The notes below the pieces were generated by a model, which searched no databases, had not been told where the DNA came from, and saw nothing but the letters and a program-made list of their open reading frames with translations. A program made the translations under genes and the position numbers. A stretch of DNA of 64,000 bases, taken from positions 28,744 through 92,743 of the forward strand of contig JAAEQF010000587.1 in assembly GCA_024231695.1 (NCBI GenBank), read 5' to 3'. The stretch comes from FCB group bacterium (GTDB lineage Bacteria > Zixibacteria > MSB-5A5 > GN15 > JAAZOE01). Below are positions 46,056 through 54,866 of the stretch, one piece after another (the first letter of the stretch is position 1; each line of letters begins with the position of its first letter).

Positions 46056-46403
46056 ATGCAAAAAGTAAATAGAAAAGACCCTGTTTTTTTGAGGTGGGCA
46101 AAACGGCGGGGTGGGGCATGCTGTCTATGCCGGGCTCTACATGGTGAATCTACTCCGGCGGCTGAGAATCACCACTTTGGTGAGGGCGGCATGGGAATCC
46201 GTGGAAAAGATCACATGTTGGCCCGTCTATGTAGAAAACATCATGAGGCATATCAGGGGAAATATAGAAGCTGGTTTGTAAGGAATAACCAGTTAGAAGT
46301 GTGGACCGCATTTCTCGAAGATGGGCTCAATCTACTCTCTGATTTTCGTTTCGAAACGATGGGTAAAACCCAGAAAACCACGGATGACGAAGATGTCTTC
46401 TAA
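46056..46403 (+). CDS. HNH-like nuclease (Ref/DUF968-like)
   Basis: CCLCRALHG...ENHHFGEGGMGIRGKDHMLARLCRKHHEAYQGK. Confidence 0.65.
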   Translation: MQKVNRKDPVFLRWAKRRGGACCLCRALHGESTPAAENHHFGEGGMGIRGKDHMLARLCRKHHEAYQGKYRSWFVRNNQLEVWTAFLEDGLNLLSDFRFETMGKTQKTTDDEDVF

Positions 46404-46668
46404 AAATGAAGAATGTTGCAGAGATGAACTATTTATGAGGTTGATTGAATATGGGGTTGATGGGTTGCCCGATTTCGAAATCAACGACGAAATTGAGTTT
46501 TTTTTGGACTGGGCCCGGCGCCGTGAAGAACAGGTAGCAGGGTGGTTGGCTGAGACGCTGAATGCCGTCGCAACTGGTGAGTTCGAAAATACTGACGAGA
46601 TTCAGAGATTTGCGTCAAGGATGCTCACGCGTTACCGTGGAAAAGAGGTGAAAGTTGCCAAGACGTAA
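46393..46668 (+). CDS. Hypothetical protein
   Basis: ATG 46393 overlapping HNH gene. Confidence 0.5.
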   Translation: MSSKNEECCRDELFMRLIEYGVDGLPDFEINDEIEFFLDWARRREEQVAGWLAETLNAVATGEFENTDEIQRFASRMLTRYRGKEVKVAKT

Positions 46669-47110
46669 CCAGGTTGAAGAACAATTCCACATCCAATTTA
46701 TTGATTGGTGTTTTGCCAACGCTGGCCGCTGGCCGGATGCCTCCATCGAAGTTCCAAGGCGGATTAGAGCTGGTCGTGGGACCATCGAAGTTAGGGCAAA
46801 GACCTTAGCTTTTTTTCATCCTCCGAACGGGGGCGCACGTGACGCGGTGACAGGCTCAATAATGCATAAAATGGGGGTTCGGCGTGGAGTTTTTGATCTA
46901 TGGCTGCCGGTGCCAAACAAAAAATATATTGGGCTCGCTTTAGAACTCAAAGCCCCCCAAAAATATATGTCAAAGGAACAGAAAAACTGGAGTAATTTTC
47001 TGGAACTCATGGGGTGGAGGGTTGAGGTCTGCCGTTCTTTGGCGGAATGTATAGACGTTACCACCACATATCTAAATTCAAGGGAAAAATGTGGTATTGT
47101 TAAAGACTAA
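46655..47110 (+). CDS. VRR-NUC domain nuclease
   Basis: FHPPNGGARD...KMGVRRGVFDLWLPVPNKKYIGLALELKAPQKYMSKEQKNWSNFLELMGWRVEVCRS. Confidence 0.8.
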   Translation: MPRRNQVEEQFHIQFIDWCFANAGRWPDASIEVPRRIRAGRGTIEVRAKTLAFFHPPNGGARDAVTGSIMHKMGVRRGVFDLWLPVPNKKYIGLALELKAPQKYMSKEQKNWSNFLELMGWRVEVCRSLAECIDVTTTYLNSREKCGIVKD

Positions 47111-47143
47111 ATTGCTTTAAACAGCTTCAACGAAAGGCAAAAA

Positions 47144-47512
47144 ATGGATGAAATTATCAACCAAGCAATGCAGGATAGTTCTATTGTTCAAATATTCACA
47201 AGCTTAAATACGTGGCTTGTTTGTTTGGCGACAGGTACTCTCTTGTGGGCGGTTCAGCAGATTGTGTCGGAATCATTCGTAAATAAAGCGTGGTGGAAAA
47301 AAATCATGAAAATTTCACCGCTAGTGGTAGGTGCACTTTTGGCACTCATACCTGATTTGAACCCGGTTTCCGGCAACCTAACGCACAGCGCTATTGTGGG
47401 GTTTATCGTTGGTTCACTTGCTCAATCTGCTTATGACCTACTTCGAGAGTATGGACCAGATAGAATGAGACAGCTACTCGGTGCCAGAGCGAAGCGGAAC
47501 GGGAACGGGTAA
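47144..47512 (+). CDS. Holin-like membrane protein
   Basis: Two to three TM segments, charged C-terminus, next to TM genes. Confidence 0.45.
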   Translation: MDEIINQAMQDSSIVQIFTSLNTWLVCLATGTLLWAVQQIVSESFVNKAWWKKIMKISPLVVGALLALIPDLNPVSGNLTHSAIVGFIVGSLAQSAYDLLREYGPDRMRQLLGARAKRNGNG

Positions 47513-47516
47513 ACTT

Positions 47517-47840
47517 ATGAACTGGTTTCTCGTTGCCATTGTTGGAGCAGTTTTAGTTATTGCCGTTCTTATTTTCTTGGTGTTTAGACGGAAAGAAACA
47601 CCGGCCGCCGGCGGGGTGGATGAGGTGACCAATGGGGATGGTCATGTAGAAGCATATTTGAAAAAACAGGAGGAAACTGCCGATAAGGTGATCGACTCGT
47701 CCAAAAAAAAAATAACTAAGATTGAAGATGAGGCCGCTCATGTTGTCGGCCAAAGAAAGGAGGATCATGATGCGATTTCTGGCGCTACTAATTGGAATGA
47801 TCTTAATGACATTGCCAAAGATATCGAAAACAGACGATAA
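47517..47840 (+). CDS. Inner-membrane spanin/Rz-like candidate
   Basis: N-terminal TM then helical charged domain. Confidence 0.4.
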   Translation: MNWFLVAIVGAVLVIAVLIFLVFRRKETPAAGGVDEVTNGDGHVEAYLKKQEETADKVIDSSKKKITKIEDEAAHVVGQRKEDHDAISGATNWNDLNDIAKDIENRR

Positions 47841-48285
47841 CGCTGGACCTCCTCAAGTCGCCCCCAAAAGCGCGATTGAACAGCTTAGGGTTTGGGAGCC
47901 GCCGGCTGTCGTCTATTCCTTGAGTACCATCGGGCGAAATATAGAACATAATGGCGAGTCTCTACGGTGTTACACCGTTCAAGAGGGTAAGCAAGTACTC
48001 ATGCCAATGTTTGCGGACTACCGGTCGCTGTCCCGTGTCGCGTGGCTTGCCAAGGCGGCAATAGCCGAACATAAAGCGCTGGTTGCGGGGATGAACACAA
48101 AACTGGAGTTGAAAGAAGGAATGATCGCCTTTTACAAAGACGAGTCCGCTCAATGGTACAATGTCGCCCAATTCAAAAAAAAGCGGTTAGAACTCAAGGA
48201 GCGTTGGTCGTGGGTGCCGTGGTCGTTGTTGGTTGCGGGATCGTTCGCCGTTGGAATTGCCGGGATCACAAACGTATCAAAATAA
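47767..48285 (+). CDS. Membrane protein partly nested in previous gene (lysis-associated candidate)
   Basis: aaaggagg before ATG 47767; N-terminal signal-like helix, C-terminal TM SLLVAGSFAVGIAG. Confidence 0.5.
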   Translation: MMRFLALLIGMILMTLPKISKTDDNAGPPQVAPKSAIEQLRVWEPPAVVYSLSTIGRNIEHNGESLRCYTVQEGKQVLMPMFADYRSLSRVAWLAKAAIAEHKALVAGMNTKLELKEGMIAFYKDESAQWYNVAQFKKKRLELKERWSWVPWSLLVAGSFAVGIAGITNVSK

Positions 48286-48412
48286 TATTTTCCCCTTGTC
48301 AGTGAATCATAATAATGCAATATTATCATTGTCCGTCGCATCCTTTCGTCTTTTCGTTCCCCAACGTTTGAGTGTCTGATTGCGGCGGATTTTTTTGTCT
48401 ACACCTCCCATG

Positions 48413-48441
48413 TTTGACAAATAGTCAAATCAGAATTACCA
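48413..48441 (+). promoter_or_regulatory. Promoter with inverted repeat operator
   Basis: TTTGAC-AAATA-GTCAAA (48413-48429) overlapping TTGACA -35. Confidence 0.45.
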
Positions 48442-48483
48442 TACAAGAAGAAACGGCTATAATAGAAACAGAGAGGTGACAAT

Positions 48484-48684
48484 ATGCAAGCCGTGACGAA
48501 AAAAATAAACGGGTTAAAACTACAGGATTTAATACGACTACAACATGATGAGCTAATGATAAAAAATCAGGTTATTGCCAGGATGGAAAATATGTTGGAG
48601 AAACAGGCTAACGCTCTAATCCGTAGCCGTGGAGAATTAACCGTTTGCCGTGCGCAATTGGAAGCATCGGCGCCGGTGGCATAG
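48484..48684 (+). CDS. Small coiled-coil hypothetical protein
   Basis: 66 aa; gagaggtgacaatATG. Confidence 0.5.
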   Translation: MQAVTKKINGLKLQDLIRLQHDELMIKNQVIARMENMLEKQANALIRSRGELTVCRAQLEASAPVA

Positions 48685-49268
48685 TGGTGGAGAAAGATAA
48701 AAAAAAGGCAGGTAGTGGCGGTCGTACTATCTCTATGACCACGTATCGAAAAATACGTGCAGCCTACCTTGAGCGTCCGTCCATCAATTCTGCGGCAAAG
48801 GCGGCTGGGGTTAAATTCGAGACCGCGAGGCGATACATTTTCGAAGGGCGTCCAGAAAAAAACATGCCGGCAATCCAAGGGCTGGCGAAGCGAGAAGCAC
48901 AGAAGGAACAGGCAGAGCTTGAACTCGATATGCGGGCGTTTAGGATACGATACCGAAAAGAATTATTAGAAGCGATGAGCGGCTCACTTATAGAAATACG
49001 CTTGCACAATGCGCGCACAAAGAAACTGGCGGAGAAGGTTGCCGCCGAACAGAGAAAAGGCCCAAAAGGCGAGATTGTTAAACCGTCGTCAAAATTTGTC
49101 GAGCAGATAAAAGCACATGATATGATGGTCCGTTTGTTGGAGCGTTCGCTTGGAGGGGCTGACGAAACAGTTTCAGTCACTGAACAGACAGACTTCGTTG
49201 CCAAAATGACCCCAGAAGAATTAGTCAAATACATACGATATAACGAAATTCCAGAGCATCTCAGATAG
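48684..49268 (+). CDS. HTH-containing protein, terminase small-subunit candidate
   Basis: N-terminal 'SINSAAKAAGVKFETARRYIFEG' HTH, helical C-terminal domain. Confidence 0.4.
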   Translation: MVEKDKKKAGSGGRTISMTTYRKIRAAYLERPSINSAAKAAGVKFETARRYIFEGRPEKNMPAIQGLAKREAQKEQAELELDMRAFRIRYRKELLEAMSGSLIEIRLHNARTKKLAEKVAAEQRKGPKGEIVKPSSKFVEQIKAHDMMVRLLERSLGGADETVSVTEQTDFVAKMTPEELVKYIRYNEIPEHLR

Positions 49269-49315
49269 ACCACAACTCCGCTAGAAAAAAAATAATATAA
49301 AACTGCGTTGGATTC

Positions 49316-49390
49316 TTGACATTGTGCACAATGTGTTTTAATGTTCCCTTATGCACGGCGGGGAAGCCGACAAACAAGGAGGACACAGTG
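49316..49390 (+). promoter_or_regulatory. Promoter-operator cassette copy
   Basis: TTGACA 49316-49321, GCACAATGTGT 49326-49336, TAATGT 49339-49344. Confidence 0.6.
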
Positions 49391-49690
49391 CCAGCAGTAG
49401 AAATCGTCAAGGTTTATGCAGATACCGTTTATGTTTATAGGCTGACCAATATGGCCCATAGTTCGGCTAAATTTGGCAATTGCCAGGTATGTAACAAACA
49501 TGTCAGTGAAGTTCATTTACAAACCAAATATGGTCAGTGCAAGAAAGCCAACGGGAAATATTTCTGGGCAGATCAGGGCGCGTTATGGGGGCACAAAGAT
49601 TGCGTGATTGGAAAACGGGAAACGGGCAAGAAAATGAATCTCAAAAAGTTCACATTTGGCAATAATTCGTGGGAGGTCGAAGAACAATAG
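49388..49690 (+). CDS. Hypothetical protein
   Basis: caaggaggacacaGTG; CQVC. Confidence 0.6.
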   Translation: MPAVEIVKVYADTVYVYRLTNMAHSSAKFGNCQVCNKHVSEVHLQTKYGQCKKANGKYFWADQGALWGHKDCVIGKRETGKKMNLKKFTFGNNSWEVEEQ

Positions 49691-49701
49691 TTTTTATACC
49701 T

Positions 49702-49725
49702 GCCGTCGTTGTGACGGCGGTTTTT
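49702..49725 (+). terminator. Rho-independent terminator
   Basis: GCCGTC-gttgt-GACGGC-ggTTTTT. Confidence 0.75.
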
Positions 49726-49742
49726 GATTTAGGGGGGCAATT

Positions 49743-50015
49743 ATGCAAAAGACAAGGGTTGACGAATGCATGCGTTCTTATGCCGGCGGGGTAGTCACCG
49801 AAAAACAGTGGCTTAGCCTCGGGAGATTGGCAAGGTCGCCTCAGAAAACGATGATTATTGCTTCGTCGTTGAGTGAAAAATACACAATGACTGAGTCTGA
49901 CGCACTAGCGCTGATCAATGTCGGTGTTGCAAAATTTGCAAAGAATAGAAAGCTTGTTGTTACAACCGAATACGGCCTTGAGTTGGTTTCAGCTCACGGC
50001 ATAGAGGGGAGATAA
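49743..50015 (+). CDS. Hypothetical protein
   Basis: 90 aa, after terminator. Confidence 0.6.
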   Translation: MQKTRVDECMRSYAGGVVTEKQWLSLGRLARSPQKTMIIASSLSEKYTMTESDALALINVGVAKFAKNRKLVVTTEYGLELVSAHGIEGR

Positions 50016-50019
50016 GCAT

Positions 50020-50223
50020 ATGGATGAAAAATTAAAACAACAAATTATCGATGCGGTACAGTCGGAAAACGCGCAAGAACTGAACCTTATAATTGAGATG
50101 TTTAAGGATGCGGGGAATGATTACCCGTCAATTTTTAGTGTCTTCAAAATGGCGTGTCCGTGGATTGATACTGCGGACTATAAGCGGCTAATAGGAATAG
50201 CCGAGAAAGGTGTATCGCGATGA
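50020..50223 (+). CDS. Hypothetical protein
   Basis: 67 aa. Confidence 0.5.
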   Translation: MDEKLKQQIIDAVQSENAQELNLIIEMFKDAGNDYPSIFSVFKMACPWIDTADYKRLIGIAEKGVSR

Positions 50224-50498
50224 ATTGTGAAGAACAGCTCCGCTTGTGGGTGTCCGGTGAACCGATGCATAACGATGAAGGGGACGAGTGCACGCCAGAC
50301 CTAGCTTGTTGCCGAGGTAAAAAAGTGATGGCGCCAGAGTCAGAACGTCAGGCTTTTCTTGACGCCTATCTGGCCGGCGACCGTCCTACGTGTAAAACAT
50401 TGATTTCAAAGTTCCTCACGGCTATCTTATCCGTTGATTTTCCAGACCTTGATATCCAGGTTAACGGGTTCGAATGGGGTAAAGATGCTGACCAATAA
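50220..50498 (+). CDS. Hypothetical protein
   Basis: 92 aa, ATGA overlap. Confidence 0.55.
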   Translation: MNCEEQLRLWVSGEPMHNDEGDECTPDLACCRGKKVMAPESERQAFLDAYLAGDRPTCKTLISKFLTAILSVDFPDLDIQVNGFEWGKDADQ

Positions 50499-50838
50499 GA
50501 TGCTCGATGAATTACACCGTAGGATTAAGCAGTATTATTATATTTTTGGAACGGAAAACAATATTGACTGGAGGTATACCAAAGCTATCAGAGCAGCATT
50601 TAGTGCCCTACAGGGCTTTAAGCTTACATGCTTTTGGGGACAGTATGAACAAATAGATCTTATATTTAGAGCATTGCATATACAAATTGAAGGGTACACA
50701 AAGGAAGTTTTCGAATATCGTGCACTGTCCTTACAATACCAATCTTATAACGAAATAGTTTTAGATAATATAGTCCGTCGAGACGTACTTTTGGATTTGC
50801 ATGATGCGTTTATGGGCATAGAAAAAAACAAAAAGTAA
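50485..50838 (+). CDS. Hypothetical helical protein
   Basis: ATG 50485 overlapping previous. Confidence 0.5.
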   Translation: MLTNKMLDELHRRIKQYYYIFGTENNIDWRYTKAIRAAFSALQGFKLTCFWGQYEQIDLIFRALHIQIEGYTKEVFEYRALSLQYQSYNEIVLDNIVRRDVLLDLHDAFMGIEKNKK

Positions 50839-50866
50839 AAAAATAAGTTAAAACTGCAAAAAAAAC

Positions 50867-50943
50867 TTGACCCATACACATTGTGTGATAAGGTATTACT
50901 CATGACGACGCAACACACAAACAACGGAACGGGGAACACAATG
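50867..50943 (+). promoter_or_regulatory. Promoter-operator-leader cassette copy
   Basis: TTGACC, ACACATTGTGT 50876-50886, TAAGGT, leader ACTCATGACGACGCAACACACAAACAACGGAACGGGGAACACAATG. Confidence 0.7.
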
Positions 50944-51210
50944 ACAAACGCACAAATCAAAAAAACAATCAAAAAAGCTCTTGGTAATGACTGTAAAAAA
51001 ATTGGCGTAGCGATTTCCGCTACAACTAGAAGCCCGAAAATGAATTGGAGAAATATTTCTGTGCTAATCGAAACCGATGGACAACGCGAAAAAGCCTTTG
51101 AAATTGTCAACAGTGTCGTTAGTTCATGCGGTTTTAAAATGGTTAAATATTCTGAATATGAAGGTCTTTATGGCCAGACAAAAACGGCAATTGTTACTGT
51201 AAACCACTAA
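50941..51210 (+). CDS. Hypothetical protein
   Basis: ATG after GGGGAACACA. Confidence 0.6.
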   Translation: MTNAQIKKTIKKALGNDCKKIGVAISATTRSPKMNWRNISVLIETDGQREKAFEIVNSVVSSCGFKMVKYSEYEGLYGQTKTAIVTVNH

Positions 51211-51240
51211 ACGGCGGTTTGATCATAAGGAGTATAAAAA

Positions 51241-51516
51241 ATGTTTTTAAAACAAATCAAATGCGTAGAAACAGGAAGAAAAACAAGTATCTTCAAAAGC
51301 CAAGATGAGGATTTTATTGAGTTATCAGAAGACCTAGAAGACGCGATCAATAGGGTCATCAGAAGAACTTATCCCGGTGAGTATGGAGACTGGAGTTCGT
51401 GCAATTCTTGGGAGCCTGGGGATACCACAATCACTGTCACACGTGCCAGAAGCGTTGGCGGTATGCGCGAGATGAACCCAGCTGACACAATGAGCTTTGA
51501 AATAACCTACAAATAA
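51241..51516 (+). CDS. Hypothetical protein
   Basis: ataaggagtataaaaaATG. Confidence 0.6.
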   Translation: MFLKQIKCVETGRKTSIFKSQDEDFIELSEDLEDAINRVIRRTYPGEYGDWSSCNSWEPGDTTITVTRARSVGGMREMNPADTMSFEITYK

Positions 51517-51521
51517 AAGGA

Positions 51522-51737
51522 ATGACACAAATGGATGATCGATTTTTCTATGCATTACAGATCTACGCGTTAGGTGTAGTGACTGTATTTTTCGGAGCAT
51601 TTTTGGGTATAAAATTAAATACTTTTATAACGAATCTAACTGGTAAAAAAGACAAAACTGGTAAAAGAACAGTACATATTACAATAGGATCGATGCTTAT
51701 TTTTGCAGCGATCTTTGCAGCAGTCATGTTCTTCTAG
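51522..51737 (+). CDS. Small two-TM membrane protein
   Basis: YALQIYALGVVTVFFGAFLGI ... GSMLIFAAIFAAVMFF. Confidence 0.55.
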   Translation: MTQMDDRFFYALQIYALGVVTVFFGAFLGIKLNTFITNLTGKKDKTGKRTVHITIGSMLIFAAIFAAVMFF

Positions 51738-51812
51738 GGTGAGGGGCAATGAATAGAAAATAGCCAAAGGAAACACATCGCCGGGGGCCGGCGGTAGTAG
51801 AAAGGATTTATT

Positions 51813-52166
51813 ATGAAACCGAAATTTTATGAAGGTGATCCTAAACCTTATTGCAACGATGATCATTGTGATGAATTTGACGGCAAGCGGTGTGGCAAAC
51901 AGGGATGTAGACCAGGCTCACTTTGCGCACCGGCCATTCTTGAAAAAATTAAAAAGGAAACGAAATCAATACTCATCGTCTGTGCGAATGATAGCATGGA
52001 GGCGATTGTCATTGGCGACACTATCAAGGCTGACGGTGTAATGAAAAGACTGAGGGAAGAACATTCAGCGCTGTTTATCAAAGAACGTCGTTTCTCTAAC
52101 ATACAAGAATACGATAACGCGATTTTTTGGCACATTCACGATGATGTTCAAATTTTGGATGAATAA
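51813..52166 (+). CDS. Hypothetical protein
   Basis: 117 aa. Confidence 0.55.
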   Translation: MKPKFYEGDPKPYCNDDHCDEFDGKRCGKQGCRPGSLCAPAILEKIKKETKSILIVCANDSMEAIVIGDTIKADGVMKRLREEHSALFIKERRFSNIQEYDNAIFWHIHDDVQILDE

Positions 52167-52180
52167 GGAAGGAAGAAACA

Positions 52181-52552
52181 ATGATTGAATTTGTAGCGGC
52201 GGCCGCAATTGCGGTTGTAATTATTATTTGTGTTGTGTTTCGTCGGAAAAAGAAACAAGGATCGGAGTCAAAAAGCTCGGAGTTAAAAAGAATTGTGCTT
52301 GAATTCGCCGAAGAAGAACGCCAAAAGGCAGACAAAGAACTTGAACAGCGAAAAAAACGTATTGGGTTTAAGTTGAAAAGTTATAAAACCGATGTGGTGT
52401 GTTATCGATGTTATTTTTCAAAGCTATTTCAAGGGGGGTGCGTTTGTAGTCTTTATCCTCAGACCAGGTTTTCGATGGACGTCAATATAGGCAGCACTTG
52501 TGATTATTTTGCGCCCAAAGGCACCCCAAGAAGCGAATTGAAACAGCCGTAA
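52181..52552 (+). CDS. Membrane-anchored Cys-containing protein
   Basis: N-terminal TM FVAAAAIAVVIIICVVF; C-terminal CYRCYF...CVCSLYP. Confidence 0.55.
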   Translation: MIEFVAAAAIAVVIIICVVFRRKKKQGSESKSSELKRIVLEFAEEERQKADKELEQRKKRIGFKLKSYKTDVVCYRCYFSKLFQGGCVCSLYPQTRFSMDVNIGSTCDYFAPKGTPRSELKQP

Positions 52553-52607
52553 TCCTCTCCATCTTGATATTCTGAAAAAAATAAATAGGAAACGCAAAAA
52601 AAAGAAG

Positions 52608-52682
52608 TTGACACTCTACACAATGTGTAATACAACAATACTCATGAACGGCGCAACACAAACAAAAAAAGGAAACACAATG
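52608..52682 (+). promoter_or_regulatory. Promoter-operator-leader cassette copy
   Basis: TTGACA 52608-52613, ACACAATGTGT 52618-52628, TACAAC, leader ACTCATGAACGGCGCAACACAAACAAAAAAAGGAAACACAATG. Confidence 0.7.
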
Positions 52683-52916
52683 CAAATCACAACAGAAATA
52701 ATTGACGGCGTTATCTATTACGGGACAGTTCTTCGCGGCGTAACGTACACAATTTTTCAACAGGATGCTGAATGGTGTGTTTTAAGTCGCCGTAATGCAC
52801 TCATGAACCAAGGCACTTGCCGCTATTTCGAAACCTTGGCGGCCGTCGAAAAGAAAATCAAAGGACTATTTGGAATTAGTGCACTACTTCAACCAATGAC
52901 AGACGTGCAAGCGTAG
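52680..52916 (+). CDS. Hypothetical protein
   Basis: ATG 52680 after GGAAACACA. Confidence 0.6.
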   Translation: MQITTEIIDGVIYYGTVLRGVTYTIFQQDAEWCVLSRRNALMNQGTCRYFETLAAVEKKIKGLFGISALLQPMTDVQA

Positions 52917-52921
52917 GGGGG

Positions 52922-53296
52922 ATGATGTCTTTTAATAATGTACCCGATGATTGGAACCAATACTGGGAAGCGTGTCCGTCTTGTGGCAGTAGCTATCACG
53001 CCAGCGAGGGCGGTTGTAGTTGTGGCGGGCTTGAGGTTTTTTGTGATAATTGCGGTGATTCACTAGGCGCAGAGGACGATGACGAGTTTGAAACACGGGG
53101 AGACGAACGGTTTTGTAAGGATTGCGCCGATAAACACGATCACACGTGTGAATATTGCGCAGAGGTTAAGGACGTTGAATTAGTTCGGTGTGAGATTGAA
53201 AGCACCGATTATGAGCCGTTTATGGTTTGCCCCGCGTGCTCTGACAAAATTAGCAAAGAAGTAGCAAAGGGATTGCAAAATGATAGCAACAATTGA
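52922..53296 (+). CDS. Zinc-ribbon protein
   Basis: CPSCGSSYHASEGGCSCGG...CDNCGD...CKDC...CEYC. Confidence 0.6.
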   Translation: MMSFNNVPDDWNQYWEACPSCGSSYHASEGGCSCGGLEVFCDNCGDSLGAEDDDEFETRGDERFCKDCADKHDHTCEYCAEVKDVELVRCEIESTDYEPFMVCPACSDKISKEVAKGLQNDSNN

Positions 53297-53822
53297 TGAT
53301 GTAATGAGTTGGGAGCCTTGCGAAGAATATTCGAGAGAACGGATAGAAGAATTAGGTGACGGAAAAGGTGCTCTGACCGGGTTAGAAATTTCAGGACTCA
53401 AAAAGGTTTCTATTGAAGACCGGCTATGGCTTATTCTGCGAGAACATTTTTTCAAAAAATCTGATTTATTAATGATGAAAACAGCTTTTGCGGAATCGGT
53501 CGTGCATTTGAATCAAGATCCAAGAGTTGCGAATGCAATAAAATTTATCCGGTTGTATGCGTTCGGTGAAGTAGATAAAGCAGACTATCTTGCTGCTAGG
53601 GACGCTGCCGGGGCCGATGCTTGGGCCGATGCTTGGACCGCTGCTTGGACCGCTGCTTGGACCGCTGCTTGGGCCGCTGGGGACACTGGGGATGCTGGGG
53701 ATGCTGGGGACGCTGCCAAAAATGCTGTTTGGGAGAACCATTTAGAGATCGTTCGAATCTACCTAAAAGACCAACAAGGAGGAAATAATGATTATCCGAA
53801 GAGACTGGATCGAAGCTCTTAA
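53280..53822 (+). CDS. Conserved phage-type repeat protein (AAWxAAW C-terminal repeats)
   Basis: MSWEPCEEYSRERIEEL... DAWADAWTAAWTAAWTAAWAAG. Confidence 0.6.
   Translation: MIATIDDVMSWEPCEEYSRERIEELGDGKGALTGLEISGLKKVSIEDRLWLILREHFFKKSDLLMMKTAFAESVVHLNQDPRVANAIKFIRLYAFGEVDKADYLAARDAAGADAWADAWTAAWTAAWTAAWAAGDTGDAGDAGDAAKNAVWENHLEIVRIYLKDQQGGNNDYPKRLDRSS
53620..53712 (+). repeat. 12 bp and 9 bp tandem microrepeats
   Basis: (g)ccg(a/c)tgcttgg x5 then ctggggatg/c x4. Confidence 0.8.
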
Positions 53823-54144
53823 AGAATCCGAAGAAAAGTGGGAAACCATCCTGAATGACTCTTCTCGCGTATTCGAATTTAAAGAGGACTGTGCCTTATG
53901 CTCTTTAGATCAATATACCGAAGAAAATGCTTGCATCGAATGCCCTTTAGAAAAAGAGGATATAGGGTGCGATAAAGCTCCCTGGCGTCGTATAGCTACA
54001 AGCTTTAGAAAAAATCGCCTTATTGCCGCTCCTTATTTCCACAAGAAACATCTAGAAGACATTAAACAAATGCTCGCCAATATAAGAAGCGTCCGTGAAA
54101 AATATGAGAAAGAAGAGGAAGATTATGAAGAAAACGGAATTTAA
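53788..54144 (+). CDS. Hypothetical protein with Cys cluster
   Basis: CALCSLDQYTEENACIECPLEKEDIGC. Confidence 0.55.
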   Translation: MIIRRDWIEALKESEEKWETILNDSSRVFEFKEDCALCSLDQYTEENACIECPLEKEDIGCDKAPWRRIATSFRKNRLIAAPYFHKKHLEDIKQMLANIRSVREKYEKEEEDYEENGI

Positions 54145-54391
54145 AGGAGAACAAAAAATACAATCATCAGAGGTAGAAGACTTAGCAAAGAAGATTGCTA
54201 CAAGCACTGTTCATTCTTACGAAGAGGCTCTTAAGATGGCCGGGTTATTATTACAGAGAGGTATTTCAAGTAAGGATATAATGAAGATTTCTGAGTTATT
54301 GTCCAATGCAAATCTTTGTGGTTCAAACTTGAACTTGTTTGATATTTTGAATGTCAGTTCATGTTTCAGTAAAGTATCTAAGGAGAAATAA
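54125..54391 (+). CDS. Hypothetical helical protein
   Basis: ATG 54125. Confidence 0.5.
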   Translation: MKKTEFKGEQKIQSSEVEDLAKKIATSTVHSYEEALKMAGLLLQRGISSKDIMKISELLSNANLCGSNLNLFDILNVSSCFSKVSKEK

Positions 54392-54754
54392 ATGAGTAAA
54401 CCAAGCGATTTTGCAGAGATATTCCCTAGTTGTAGCGTATCTTTTGATGGTGTCTTCGAAGGGATAGTACGTGACTTAATGAAGTTATTGGCAGATACAG
54501 GTGATGAGTGGGTCCTTATAGATCGTAAATGGTTAGCTGCAGTAGAAGATACCGGAACAACATTACCGAATTTTATTAAGTGCATACAACACGACCTATT
54601 CCGATATGCTCAATGGTGTCAAGACGAAGAAAGCGCACGCAGTTTCAGCCATGACTGGGCAAATGTCCCTAAGACAGCGTTTGAAGATTTTACTGATGAA
54701 TTCGAAAAAAAATTAGTTTGGTCTTCTCGGTTGCCTAGCCATCTTTTGAAGTAA
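54392..54754 (+). CDS. Hypothetical protein
   Basis: aaggagaaataaATG. Confidence 0.55.
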   Translation: MSKPSDFAEIFPSCSVSFDGVFEGIVRDLMKLLADTGDEWVLIDRKWLAAVEDTGTTLPNFIKCIQHDLFRYAQWCQDEESARSFSHDWANVPKTAFEDFTDEFEKKLVWSSRLPSHLLK

Positions 54755-54790
54755 AGAAAAAAATAAAAAGAAAATTGAAAAGAAGGGGGA

Positions 54791-54866
54791 TTGACGCGGT
54801 GCACAATGTGCGCTAGTTTAATACTCATGACAACGCAACACACAAACAACAAAAGGGGATAGGATG
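54791..54866 (+). promoter_or_regulatory. Promoter-operator-leader cassette copy
   Basis: TTGACG, GCACAATGTGC 54801-54811 (perfect palindrome), TAGTTT, leader ACTCATGACAACGCAACACACAAACAACAAAAGGGGATAGGATG. Confidence 0.7.
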
